This document shows, piece by piece, positions 8,002 to 16,715 of a stretch of DNA of 35,141 bases; the stretch's first letter is position 1; every line of letters starts with the position of its first letter. Source of the stretch: Lachnoclostridium sp. UBA903. GTDB taxonomy: Bacteria; Bacillota; Clostridia; Lachnospirales; Lachnospiraceae. Location of the stretch: NCBI GenBank assembly GCA_002294045.1, contig DBEP01000096.1:46460-81600 (forward strand), read 5' to 3'. The position numbers and the translations under genes are program-made. The notes under the pieces are model-generated. The model had not been told where the DNA came from, made no database searches, and saw only the letters and a list, made by a program, of their open reading frames with translations.

Positions 8002-8098
8002 AAAAAAGACCCACGGCAAATGAATGCTTGAACTGACCCCCATAAATTAGATTTTTTGGTCTAACTTATGGGGGTCACATCAGCTGTGCGTCTTTTTT
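8002..8098. terminator. Nested hairpins downstream of gltD: split terminator with an IS-end-like palindrome inside
   Basis: Outer arms AAAAAAGACCCACGGC (8002-8017) and GCTGTGCGTCTTTTTT (8083-8098) pair at 14 of 16 positions and look like a bidirectional intrinsic terminator. Inside lies a second palindrome: TGACCCCCATAAATTAGA (8034-8051) pairs with 8060-8077 at 17 of 18 positions around an 8-nt loop. The inner arm, extended outward as TTGAACTGACCCCC, resembles the tips of IS3-family (IS150-group) elements from memory. Either hairpin could end gltBD transcription. Confidence 0.65.
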
Positions 8099-8237
8099 CT
8101 TATACCATTTTTATTAGCTGTTAGCCGGCTGTTCTCTAACACTTTACCATACTCTGTTTACGAAAAGGTACGGTTAATCTTCCCTATACTTAGTCTATTG
8201 TATATTTCAAACTTGCGACTTATTTTATTCAAAGCCC

Positions 8238-9725
8238 CTATTCCAGATTGCTGTATCCCATCAGATGTTCATCCACAGCTCTTGCCACTTCACGACCTTC
8301 CCGGATTGCCCATACAACAAGGGACTGGCCTCTGTGCATATCTCCGGTAACAAATATGTTGGCGGCATTGGTCTGATACTTGCCTTCCTCCGTCTGCACG
8401 TTGGTTCTGGCATTTAATTCGACTCCAAAGGCTTTGGCAACATAATTCTCCGTGCCGAGGAACCCGGCCGCAATCAGTACCAAATCCACATCTATTTCGT
8501 ATTCGCTGCCCGGGATTTCATCCATTTGATATCTCTTGGTATCTTCATGGTATTTGCTTTCTAATTTAACGATTTTGGCTTTTACAAGGTTGCCGTCCTT
8601 ATCGGCAAGAAACTCCTTAACCGTAGATTCATATACCCTTGGATCCTGGCCGAATACGGCGATAGCTTCTTCCTGCCCGTAATCTGTCTTGCAGATTTTC
8701 GGCCATTCCGGCCAGGGATTGTTTTCACTTCTGGTATCCGGCAGCTTCGGCATCATTTCCAGCTGGACCACGGACTTTGCTCCTTGCCTGACGGAAGTGC
8801 CCACACAGTCATTTCCCGTATCGCCGCCGCCGATAACTAATACGCTCTTATCCTTTGCGCTGACACAGGCGTTATCTGCAAAATTGGAATCCAGCAGGCT
8901 TTTCGTAACTCCTTTCAGGAAATCCACCGCAAAATAGATACCCCTGGCATCCCTGCCGGGAACCTTGATGTCTCTTGGGTTGGAAGCACCGCAGGCTAAA
9001 ATAATGCTGTCAAACTCTTTTTTGACTTTAGACGCATTGCAGTTCCTGCCAACATCCGCTTCCGTTACGAAAGTAACCCCTTCCTCTTTCATAATATCAA
9101 CCTTTCGGTCAATAATATGCTTCTCTAATTTCATATTCGGTATTCCATACATTAACAGGCCGCCGACCCGGTCGGAACGTTCAAACACCGTAACGGAATG
9201 ACCGCGTTTATTTAACTGGTCCGCCGCCGCCAGGCCGGAAGGGCCGGAACCGATTACGGCAACCTTCTTACCGGTTCTCACCCCCGGAGGTTCCGCCTTG
9301 ACATACCCGGATGCATAACCGTTTTCAATAATTCCCAATTCGTTTTCCTTAATGGCAACCGGATCGGTGGCTACATTGCAGGTGCAGGCCGGCTCACAGG
9401 GAGCCGGACATACCCTTCCCGTAAATTCAGGAAAATTATTGGTTTTAAACAGGCGGTTTAAGGCCTCCTGCATGTTTCCGCTATATATTAAATCATTCCA
9501 TTCCGGTATCAGGTTATTTAAGGGGCAGCCGGAAGTCATACCACCAATTATAATACCGGACTGGCAGAACGGTACGCCGCAGTCCATACATCTGGCACCC
9601 TGAATTTTACGTTCCTCTTTTGATAACGGTAAATGAAACTCATTAAAATTCTTAATTCTATCCTTCGGCTTTACAGCACGGCTTACCTTTCTCTCATAAT
9701 CCATAAATCCTGTTGGTTTTCCCAT
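8238..9725 (-). CDS. gltD: Glutamate synthase (NADPH) small subunit
   Basis: Beta subunit of GOGAT (called GltB in Bacillus nomenclature). It oxidises NADPH on its FAD and passes electrons to the large subunit, which forms glutamate from glutamine-derived ammonia and 2-oxoglutarate. It has 495 residues, the family size. The N-terminal cysteines sit in two groups, 46/49/54/67 and 106/110/114/116, as expected for the iron-sulfur region. The FAD motif VAVIGSGPSGLAAADQL lies near 155 and the NADPH motif VLVIGGGDTGNDCVG near 297. GGAGG 6 nt before the ATG overlaps the end of gltB, only 11 nt upstream, so the two are one operon. A nested hairpin follows about 140 nt downstream. Confidence 0.97.
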   Translation of the reverse strand: MGKPTGFMDYERKVSRAVKPKDRIKNFNEFHLPLSKEERKIQGARCMDCGVPFCQSGIIIGGMTSGCPLNNLIPEWNDLIYSGNMQEALNRLFKTNNFPEFTGRVCPAPCEPACTCNVATDPVAIKENELGIIENGYASGYVKAEPPGVRTGKKVAVIGSGPSGLAAADQLNKRGHSVTVFERSDRVGGLLMYGIPNMKLEKHIIDRKVDIMKEEGVTFVTEADVGRNCNASKVKKEFDSIILACGASNPRDIKVPGRDARGIYFAVDFLKGVTKSLLDSNFADNACVSAKDKSVLVIGGGDTGNDCVGTSVRQGAKSVVQLEMMPKLPDTRSENNPWPEWPKICKTDYGQEEAIAVFGQDPRVYESTVKEFLADKDGNLVKAKIVKLESKYHEDTKRYQMDEIPGSEYEIDVDLVLIAAGFLGTENYVAKAFGVELNARTNVQTEEGKYQTNAANIFVTGDMHRGQSLVVWAIREGREVARAVDEHLMGYSNLE

Positions 9726-9736
9726 CTCGTACCTCC

Positions 9737-12700
9737 TTAGCCTCTGGTGTTAGCAAAGAATGCTTCTATCTGTGCCTGTTCACTGCTTAACCCCTTTTCC
9801 TCCATCTGGACAATGGTTAACAGCATACGCCTGTAATCGTGGGGTATAATCTTCTTGAATTTAGGCAGATAATCCCCGAAATGCTCCAGGATTTCCCGCC
9901 CTTTGGCAGAATCGGTATTCTTCACATGTTCTTCAATCATACCCTTTAATTCCAGCACATCATATTTTTCAGTTACGGCTTCCATGGATATTAATTCTTT
10001 ATTCAGTTTTTTATACAAATCCGTATCCTGGTCCAGTACATAAGCGATACCGCCGCTCATGCCTGCCGCAAAATTTTTACCGGTTCTCCCAAGTACCACC
10101 ACGCGCCCGCCGGTCATGTATTCACAGCCGTGATCGCCAACGCCTTCCACTACTGCGGTCGCACCGGAATTGCGTACGCAGAAGCGTTCGCCGGCAACAC
10201 CGTTAATAAATACCTTCCCGCTGGTTGCGCCGTACAATGCAACATTACCGATGATGATATTGTCTTCCGCCGCAAATTTGCTTCCCTGGGGAGGGTATAC
10301 AATCAGCTTGCCTCCGGAAAGACCTTTTCCGAAATAATCGTTGCTGTCACCGCTTAGTATTAAAGTCAGCCCCTTCGGTATAAATGCGCCAAAACTCTGT
10401 CCCCCGCTTCCGCTGCATTTTACCACGTAAGTATCTTCCTCCAGGGAAGTGCCGCAGGCTTTTGTCAGTTCAGAACCTAATATGGTACCAAATGTCCTGT
10501 CGATATTGCTGACCTCAACCTCAATGGTTTTGGATTGCCTGCCTGTAATTGCAGACTTTAATTTTTTCAGCAGTACCCTTTCGTCAATGGTTTTATCCAG
10601 CTCAAAATCATAAACCTGCTTCGGGTCAAAACGACATTCGGAATAATTGCCGGTAAAAGGATTATTCAATATTTTGGAGAAATCTATCCTGGCAGCTCTT
10701 GCCTCCAGGGCATCCGTCTTAACCTTTAGCAAATCGGAGCGTCCCACTAATTCATACAGGGTCTTGATTCCAAGCTCAGCCATATATTCACGCAGTTCTT
10801 CCGCAATAAAACGCATGAAGTTTACCACATATTCCGGTTTTCCTTTAAAGTTTTTGCGAAGCTCGGGATTCTGTGTCGCAACACCAACCGGACAGGTATC
10901 CAGGTTGCATACCCGCATCATAACACAGCCCATGGCTACTAACGGAGCGGTGGCAAAACCAAACTCCTCCGCACCTAACAGCGCTGCAATTAATACATCC
11001 CGGCCGCTCATTAATTTTCCGTCCGTCTCAATCACTACTTTGTTCCTGAGTCCGTTCATAATTAAAGTCTGATGGGTTTCCGCAAGACCCAGTTCCCACG
11101 GAAGCCCGGCATTATGGATGGAATTGCGGGGAGCCGCACCGGTTCCGCCGTCATAGCCGGAGATTAAGATAACTTCCGCACCGGCCTTGGCAACGCCGGC
11201 GGCAACCGTACCGACACCGGCCTCCGAAACCAATTTTACGGAAATTCTTGCGTTTTTATTGGAATTCTTCAAATCATAAATTAACTGTGCCAAATCTTCG
11301 ATGGAGTAAATATCATGGTGAGGCGGAGGGGAAATCAATCCAACCCCGGGGGTGGAATGCCTGGTTTTAGCAACCCAGGGATATACTTTTCCCGCAGGCA
11401 GCTGTCCGCCTTCGCCGGGTTTTGCTCCCTGCGCCATCTTAATCTGGATTTCTTTCGCACTTACCAGGTACTGGGAAGTAACACCGAACCTTCCGGAGGC
11501 TACCTGTTTAATGGCGGAACAGCGGTTTAATCCATCCTTGCCGGAAGATAAACGTTCCAGGCTTTCACCGCCTTCACCGCTGTTAGATTTCCCTCCCAGT
11601 ATATTCATGGCAATGGCCAGGGTTTCATGGGCTTCCTGGGAAATGGAACCATAGGACATGGCACCGGTTTTAAATCTTTTGACAATGGAATCCACACTTT
11701 CTACTTCCTCAATGGGTATTCCTTTTTCCGGAAAATTAAAATCCAGGAGTCCTCTCAGGTTAATACCCTTTTCTTCCGCTTCGATAAATTTGGTATATTC
11801 TTTAAAAGAAGCGTAGTCACCGGTACGGGTAGCCTTCTGAAGCATATGGATTGTCTTCGGATTGTATAAATGCTCATCCTTACCGCTTCTTAACTTATGG
11901 CTTCCGTTATTATCCAAGGTTAAATCAACGCTAAGCCCCAATGGATCAAAGGCTTTGGTATGAAGTTCGTCAACCTGCTTCTCAATATCTTTGATGGTAA
12001 TACCGCCGATACGGCTGACGGTATCCGTAAAATACCTCTCGATTACTTCCTTAGCGATGCCAATGGCTTCAAAGATTTTAGAGCCCTGATAGGATTGTAT
12101 GGTAGATATACCCATCTTGGAAGCAATCTTTACAATACCCTTCAGAATTGATTTATTGTAATCATTTACCGCCGCATAGTAATCCTTATCCAGCATATTG
12201 CTGTTAATTAACTGCTTGATGGTTTCCTGGGCCAGATACGGATTAACCGCACAGGCTCCGTATCCCAGCAGAGCTGCAAAATGATGAACTTCCCTTGGTT
12301 CCGCACTTTCCAGAATCATGGCAACGGCAGTTCTCTTCTTGGTTCTTACCAGATGCTGCTGCATGGCAGATACGGCCAGAAGAGAGGGAATGGCAACATG
12401 GTTCTCATCCACACCCCTGTCGGAAAGAATTAATATATTGACACCTTCCTTATAGGCGCGGTCCGCTTCCACAAAAATATGGTCAATGGCACGTTCCAGG
12501 GAGGTATTTTTATAATAGATTATGGGTATGGTTTCAACCTTAAATCCCGGTATTTTCATGGATTTAATTTTTAACAGGTCCGTGCTTGTCAAAATCGGGT
12601 TATGGATTTTTAATACCTTGCAGTTTTCCGCACACTCTTCCAGCAGATTACCGTCTTCTCCTATATATACATCCGTAGAGGTAACGATTTCCTCGCGGAT

Positions 12701-14296
12701 TGCATCGATGGGAGGGTTGGTAACCTGTGCAAATAATTGCTTGAAGTATCCGAACAAAGGCGGATTTTTTCTGGAGAGAATCGGCAGAGGGCTGTCCACG
12801 CCCATGGCTTCTACCGGTTCCCCTCCTGTTTTTGCCATAGGAAGGATACTGGTTCTGTAATCTTCATAAGTATAGCCGAAGGCCTTCTGAAGCTTAGCCC
12901 TTTCCACATCATTATATTCCCAGACCTTTTTATTGGGGATAGAAAGGTCTTTTAATTTCACCAGGTTGCTGTCCAGCCATTCTCCGTAAGGACTGCGCCT
13001 TGCATAGCTGTTTTTTAAATCCTCATCATCAATCAGGCAGCCTTTCACCGTATCCACCAGCAACATCTTGCCGGGACGAAGTCTTTCCTTTTTCACGACC
13101 TTTTCTGCCGGAATATCCAGAACGCCGACTTCGGAAGACAGGATTACATAGCCGTCATCGGTAATATAGTAACGGGAGGGCCTTAAACCGTTACGGTCCA
13201 GAACGGCACCCATAATATCGCCGTCGCTGAAAAGAATGGAAGCCGGTCCGTCCCAAGGCTCCATCATAGTTGCATAATACTGGTAAAAATCCCTCTTTTC
13301 AGGGCTTATATTCTGGTCATTGCTCCAGGGCTCCGGAATGGTAATCATAACCGCAAGGGGCAGATCCATCCCGCTCATAACTAAAAATTCCAGTGCATTA
13401 TCAAGCATTGCGGAATCGGAGCCTTCGGTATTGATAACAGGCAGGACTTTATGCAGTTCGCCCTTCAGGTACTTGGACTCCATGGTCTCTTCCCTGGCAA
13501 GCATCTTATCCACATTCCCGCGGATGGTATTGATTTCACCGTTATGAACGATTAAACGGTTGGGATGCGCCCTATGCCAGCTTGGATTGGTATTGGTGCT
13601 GAAACGGGAATGGACAATGGCAACGGCGGACTCGTAAGCTTCATCCTGCAGGTCCAGAAAAAACATACGGAGCTGTTTTACCAGAAACATACCTTTATAT
13701 ACGATGGTACGGCTTGACAAAGAAACTACGTAGGTATTATCATTGCTTTGCTCAAAAGTTCTTCTTGCAATATATAGCTTGCGGTCAAATTCCAGACCTT
13801 TTTTTACGCCGGAGGGTCTTTTTACGAATCCCTGCATAATATAAGGCATGCATTCCACCGCTTTATGTCCTAAAATCTCCGGGCTGATGGGTACTTTTCT
13901 CCATCCAAGGAAAACCATTCCTTCTTTTTCCACGATAATTTCAAACATCTTCCTGGCCTGGTTTCTCTTTAATTCGTCCTGCGGAAAGAAGAACATGCCA
14001 ATGCCGTAATCTCTTTCTCCGCCAAGTGAAACGTTCAGGGCTTTTGCTTCTTTTGAAAAGAATTTGTGCGATATCTGCAGTAGAATACCTACACCGTCAC
14101 CCGTTTTGCCTTCCGCATCTTTCCCTGCACGATGTTCCAGGTTTTCAACTATCTTTAATGCGTTTGCCACCGTTTCATGAGTCTTAATCCCCTTCATGTT
14201 GACGATGGCACCAATGCCGCAGTTGTCATGCTCAAATCTGGGATCATATAAGCCCTGTTTAACACGTTTTGTTTCTTCTAAACTATGTTTGTTCAT
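9737..14296 (-). CDS. gltB: Glutamate synthase large subunit
   Basis: Alpha subunit of GOGAT. The N-terminal class II glutaminase domain releases ammonia from glutamine; the central and FMN-binding domains convert 2-oxoglutarate to glutamate; a C-terminal GXGXG beta-helix follows. The nucleophile Cys is in EHDNCGIGA, residue 26 from the start chosen here, so a short propeptide is probably removed, as is known in this family. Cysteines in GCVMMRVCNLDTCPVGVATQ fit the 3Fe-4S cluster. The longest reading starts at a GTG (14302) only 1 nt after GAGG; the ATG at 14296 is 7 nt after it and is preferred, giving 1519 residues, the normal length. Its leader holds a strong promoter followed at once by an intrinsic terminator. 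Confidence 0.97.
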   Translation of the reverse strand: MNKHSLEETKRVKQGLYDPRFEHDNCGIGAIVNMKGIKTHETVANALKIVENLEHRAGKDAEGKTGDGVGILLQISHKFFSKEAKALNVSLGGERDYGIGMFFFPQDELKRNQARKMFEIIVEKEGMVFLGWRKVPISPEILGHKAVECMPYIMQGFVKRPSGVKKGLEFDRKLYIARRTFEQSNDNTYVVSLSSRTIVYKGMFLVKQLRMFFLDLQDEAYESAVAIVHSRFSTNTNPSWHRAHPNRLIVHNGEINTIRGNVDKMLAREETMESKYLKGELHKVLPVINTEGSDSAMLDNALEFLVMSGMDLPLAVMITIPEPWSNDQNISPEKRDFYQYYATMMEPWDGPASILFSDGDIMGAVLDRNGLRPSRYYITDDGYVILSSEVGVLDIPAEKVVKKERLRPGKMLLVDTVKGCLIDDEDLKNSYARRSPYGEWLDSNLVKLKDLSIPNKKVWEYNDVERAKLQKAFGYTYEDYRTSILPMAKTGGEPVEAMGVDSPLPILSRKNPPLFGYFKQLFAQVTNPPIDAIREEIVTSTDVYIGEDGNLLEECAENCKVLKIHNPILTSTDLLKIKSMKIPGFKVETIPIIYYKNTSLERAIDHIFVEADRAYKEGVNILILSDRGVDENHVAIPSLLAVSAMQQHLVRTKKRTAVAMILESAEPREVHHFAALLGYGACAVNPYLAQETIKQLINSNMLDKDYYAAVNDYNKSILKGIVKIASKMGISTIQSYQGSKIFEAIGIAKEVIERYFTDTVSRIGGITIKDIEKQVDELHTKAFDPLGLSVDLTLDNNGSHKLRSGKDEHLYNPKTIHMLQKATRTGDYASFKEYTKFIEAEEKGINLRGLLDFNFPEKGIPIEEVESVDSIVKRFKTGAMSYGSISQEAHETLAIAMNILGGKSNSGEGGESLERLSSGKDGLNRCSAIKQVASGRFGVTSQYLVSAKEIQIKMAQGAKPGEGGQLPAGKVYPWVAKTRHSTPGVGLISPPPHHDIYSIEDLAQLIYDLKNSNKNARISVKLVSEAGVGTVAAGVAKAGAEVILISGYDGGTGAAPRNSIHNAGLPWELGLAETHQTLIMNGLRNKVVIETDGKLMSGRDVLIAALLGAEEFGFATAPLVAMGCVMMRVCNLDTCPVGVATQNPELRKNFKGKPEYVVNFMRFIAEELREYMAELGIKTLYELVGRSDLLKVKTDALEARAARIDFSKILNNPFTGNYSECRFDPKQVYDFELDKTIDERVLLKKLKSAITGRQSKTIEVEVSNIDRTFGTILGSELTKACGTSLEEDTYVVKCSGSGGQSFGAFIPKGLTLILSGDSNDYFGKGLSGGKLIVYPPQGSKFAAEDNIIIGNVALYGATSGKVFINGVAGERFCVRNSGATAVVEGVGDHGCEYMTGGRVVVLGRTGKNFAAGMSGGIAYVLDQDTDLYKKLNKELISMEAVTEKYDVLELKGMIEEHVKNTDSAKGREILEHFGDYLPKFKKIIPHDYRRMLLTIVQMEEKGLSSEQAQIEAFFANTRG

Positions 14297-14395
14297 TAGC
14301 ACGCCTCATTTCTTTATTTTTAATTAAATACCAAATTGTATATTTATTCGGATAATTCGATATTTATTAATTCAATTTACAAAATTTGGGTTATC

Positions 14396-14436
14396 AAAAA
14401 AGCGTTCTCGTATACTTTTAGAGTACACAAGAACGC
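14396..14436 (-). terminator. Promoter-proximal intrinsic terminator in the gltBD leader
   Basis: On the minus strand GCGTTCTTGTGTAC (14436-14423) pairs with GTATACGAGAACGC (14415-14402) around a 7-nt loop. There are two G-U or C-A type differences, and six T follow (14401-14396). It lies about 9 nt after the predicted transcription start and 100 nt before the gltB start codon. No minus-strand gene lies upstream that it could terminate, so it is either an attenuator of gltBD or the 3' end of a very short RNA. Confidence 0.8.
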
Positions 14437-14451
14437 CTTTGTTCATTGGTT

Positions 14452-14480
14452 ATTATAATACAGAATAATTATAATAGCAA
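14452..14480 (-). promoter_or_regulatory. Promoter of gltBD
   Basis: On the minus strand TTGCTA (14480-14475), a 17-nt spacer and a perfect TATAAT (14457-14452). The start would be near 14445. Weaker hexamers downstream of the terminator, between it and gltB, do not form a convincing second promoter. Confidence 0.75.
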
Positions 14481-14567
14481 CCTTTTTTTATTCCAAAGGT
14501 GTAAAAACCTGTTTTGCCAATACAACAAGACTATTGCCCTGCCTGTTAAAGGAAGTGAAAAATATAA

Positions 14568-14595
14568 TAAAGGCCTGCGGCGTTTTTACCGATAT
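14568..14595 (+). promoter_or_regulatory. Sigma-D (flagellar) type promoter before the FliK-like gene
   Basis: TAAA (14568-14571), 16 nt, then ACCGATAT (14588-14595). The Bacillus sigma-D consensus is TAAA, 14-16 nt, then GCCGATAT, so only the first base of the -10 element differs. It lies about 95 nt upstream of the FliK-like start codon. Between them a 12-bp GC-rich hairpin (14616-14627 with 14644-14655, one mismatch) lies in the untranslated leader. Confidence 0.55.
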
Positions 14596-14689
14596 ATATT
14601 AAAATACCTGCAAACGGCAGCCCGGCCATGAGGTTTTCCATACGGCCGGCCTGCCGGATATAAATCACTTATTTTTACGGAGGAATACC

Positions 14690-16543
14690 ATGTTAAATAA
14701 TAAAATATCACAATCCGGCACAGGTATCGGACGGACAGAGCACCCTGCCCCGGCTTCTTCCGGCAGCCACTCCGTAAATCCTGCCCCCTCTCCCTCTGTC
14801 AATTCAACGGCCGGCCTGGAAAAAGGACAGCTCATACGGGGTGAAATAACGGATGTCCGAAGCAACGAGGTCCGTGTTAAATTAGAGGACGGCAGAATAC
14901 TTACCGGTAAAGTGGAGGACTCGGGCAATCTTGCCATAGGAGACAGGGTTGTCTTCCGGGTGGAAGAGGTTTCTACGAAAAGCCTTACCTTAAAAATTAT
15001 CGCAAACAGCAATTCTACTTCTGCGGAAAATACCGCCGGGAAGGCGCTGGAGGCCGCAGGACTGGTCAAAAACAGCCGTAACATCAGCATCGTGAAGGAA
15101 TTATTAAATCAACAGATGTCCATTGATAAAGGAACCATATCTTTATTAATCCGGCAGTCCCTTATACATAAAGAGGTTCCCGTAAATACCCTGGTGCTTA
15201 TGAATAAATATCATATCCCCATAGATGAAGCCAACATCCGCCAGTTTATGACTTATCAGAATTCGGAGCAGAATCTGCTGAAAGAAATAGAAATCCTGGC
15301 AGGGTCCATTCCTGATTTATTTCTGCCTTCCGGTGATATGCCTTACTCCGAATACCTATCACACAGTTCCCGTTTGTTAAACCTGCTGATAAACCGGAAC
15401 GGAGAGGATTTGGCTGAGCCTCGCCAAAACGGTACCGTAAAGGATTCCGCCGGGGCAGGTTTATCCCCGGCCGCCGTCACTTCGTCAGAGAGTAACTTAG
15501 AAGGCCCCGGCAATATAACTGCCGGTAATTTTCTGTCACTAACCGGGGCCAGAGAGCTTGCAGGTATTTTAGAATCCGATTCCATGGTAAAAACCATACT
15601 GGGTACTGAATTTCTCTCTTCCCTTACGAACGGCAGTGCAGATTTACGGGAAGTATCACAGGCCTTAAAAAATATTCTTAATAATACCGAAACGGCAATT
15701 TCCCCCGAATTGTCAGCTAAATTAGAAAACTCAATAAATCTTTCCAACGCCCTGGAATCATTTATGGCAAATAACGGTTTCCGCTTATCCCTTACGGATG
15801 ACATTTCAGCACTAAAAGAAGGAATAACCGCCGGCAGCCTGTCTTCCCGTGATATTATAGAATGGATTCAGGCCAATCTGAATCAGGCGGATGAGAAAAC
15901 TGTCAAAGACTTATTAACTTCAGAAGGATTTAAACTTTTATTAAAAGAAAACCTGTTAAACAAATGGACCCTGAACCCTGAATCCTTATCCGAAACGGAG
16001 GATATAAACCGGCATTTTGAAGGTTTATTAAACCAGCTGAATACTCTGAAGGAGTACATGGAACAGGCGGCCGTTTCGGGAAAGAGCGATATTCAGGCAC
16101 AGGCAGCCCGCCTTCAGGAAAATATCAGTTTTATGAATACCTTAAACGAATTTTTTACTTATATCCAGCTGCCCCTTAAACTAAAAAGCCAGTTAGCCAA
16201 CAGTGAATTATATGTCTATTCCAGAAAAAAAACAGGCAGGACTGCTGCGGACGGCATCAGCGTCCTTCTGCATCTGGATATGGAACACCTTGGTCCTCTG
16301 GATATTTATTTAGACCTGTACGACAGACATTTACACAGTAAATTTTATTTGGATAACAGGCCGGCAATACAGCTTATCACAACTAATATTCCCATTCTTG
16401 AAAATGTTTTAAATAAAAAAGGGTACACCCTGAATACTGAGATTATAGAACGGGAGAAAACGGTAAATGTGGTGGAGGATTTCCTTAAGGACAATTCCGT
16501 AAAAGCCTCCGTAGCAAGATATAATTTTGACCTGCGTGTGTGA
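14690..16543 (+). CDS. FliK-like flagellar hook-length control domain protein
   Basis: A 617-residue protein. Residues 1-42 are Ser/Pro/Thr-rich and disordered. An OB-like beta domain follows at about 45-95 (GQLIRGEITDVRSNEVRVKLEDG, then GDRVVFRV). The long middle is helical and of low conservation. The last 130 residues resemble the C-terminal hook-length control domain (Flg_hook): a beta-rich stretch with LHLDMEHLGPLDIYLDLYDRHL, then a helix ending in ENVLNKKGYTL. FliK proteins are secreted molecular rulers that set hook length and switch export specificity. A sigma-D-type promoter and GGAGG before the ATG support a motility role. It is an orphan, without other flagellar genes in the window. 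The assignment rests on the C-terminal pattern and is not certain. Confidence 0.6.
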   Translation: MLNNKISQSGTGIGRTEHPAPASSGSHSVNPAPSPSVNSTAGLEKGQLIRGEITDVRSNEVRVKLEDGRILTGKVEDSGNLAIGDRVVFRVEEVSTKSLTLKIIANSNSTSAENTAGKALEAAGLVKNSRNISIVKELLNQQMSIDKGTISLLIRQSLIHKEVPVNTLVLMNKYHIPIDEANIRQFMTYQNSEQNLLKEIEILAGSIPDLFLPSGDMPYSEYLSHSSRLLNLLINRNGEDLAEPRQNGTVKDSAGAGLSPAAVTSSESNLEGPGNITAGNFLSLTGARELAGILESDSMVKTILGTEFLSSLTNGSADLREVSQALKNILNNTETAISPELSAKLENSINLSNALESFMANNGFRLSLTDDISALKEGITAGSLSSRDIIEWIQANLNQADEKTVKDLLTSEGFKLLLKENLLNKWTLNPESLSETEDINRHFEGLLNQLNTLKEYMEQAAVSGKSDIQAQAARLQENISFMNTLNEFFTYIQLPLKLKSQLANSELYVYSRKKTGRTAADGISVLLHLDMEHLGPLDIYLDLYDRHLHSKFYLDNRPAIQLITTNIPILENVLNKKGYTLNTEIIEREKTVNVVEDFLKDNSVKASVARYNFDLRV

Positions 16544-16581
16544 ATAAGAGCGTGTCTACAAAGAACATGCCCCAGGAAGGC

Positions 16582-16613
16582 CAGCCCCCTCCATTATTAA
16601 ATGAGGGAGGCTG
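16582..16613. terminator. Hairpin between the convergent FliK-like and bgl genes
   Basis: CAGCCCCCTCCATT (16582-16595) pairs imperfectly with AATGAGGGAGGCTG (16600-16613). It has no long T-run on either strand, so efficiency is doubtful. A second small hairpin, GCATGACaaaGTCATGC, follows at about 16619-16635. Confidence 0.4.
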
Positions 16614-16715
16614 CGCCATGCATGACAAAGTCATGCTATATGTTCAGCACAGATATACGTAAGAAAGCAGTAAATTTATTTACAATATAGGTATGAAAAG
16701 GTATGGGCAGGATAG

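Noticed and set aside
14402..14436. Terminator for a plus-strand gene at the gltB leader
   Set aside because: No plus-strand gene ends here, and the T-run lies on the minus strand, right after a minus-strand promoter.
14665..15804. Long minus-strand ORFs opposite the FliK-like gene (14665-15090 and 15343-15804)
   Set aside because: They have no ribosome sites, their composition mirrors the sense gene, and the sense frame has a good start site and promoter; they are antisense shadows.
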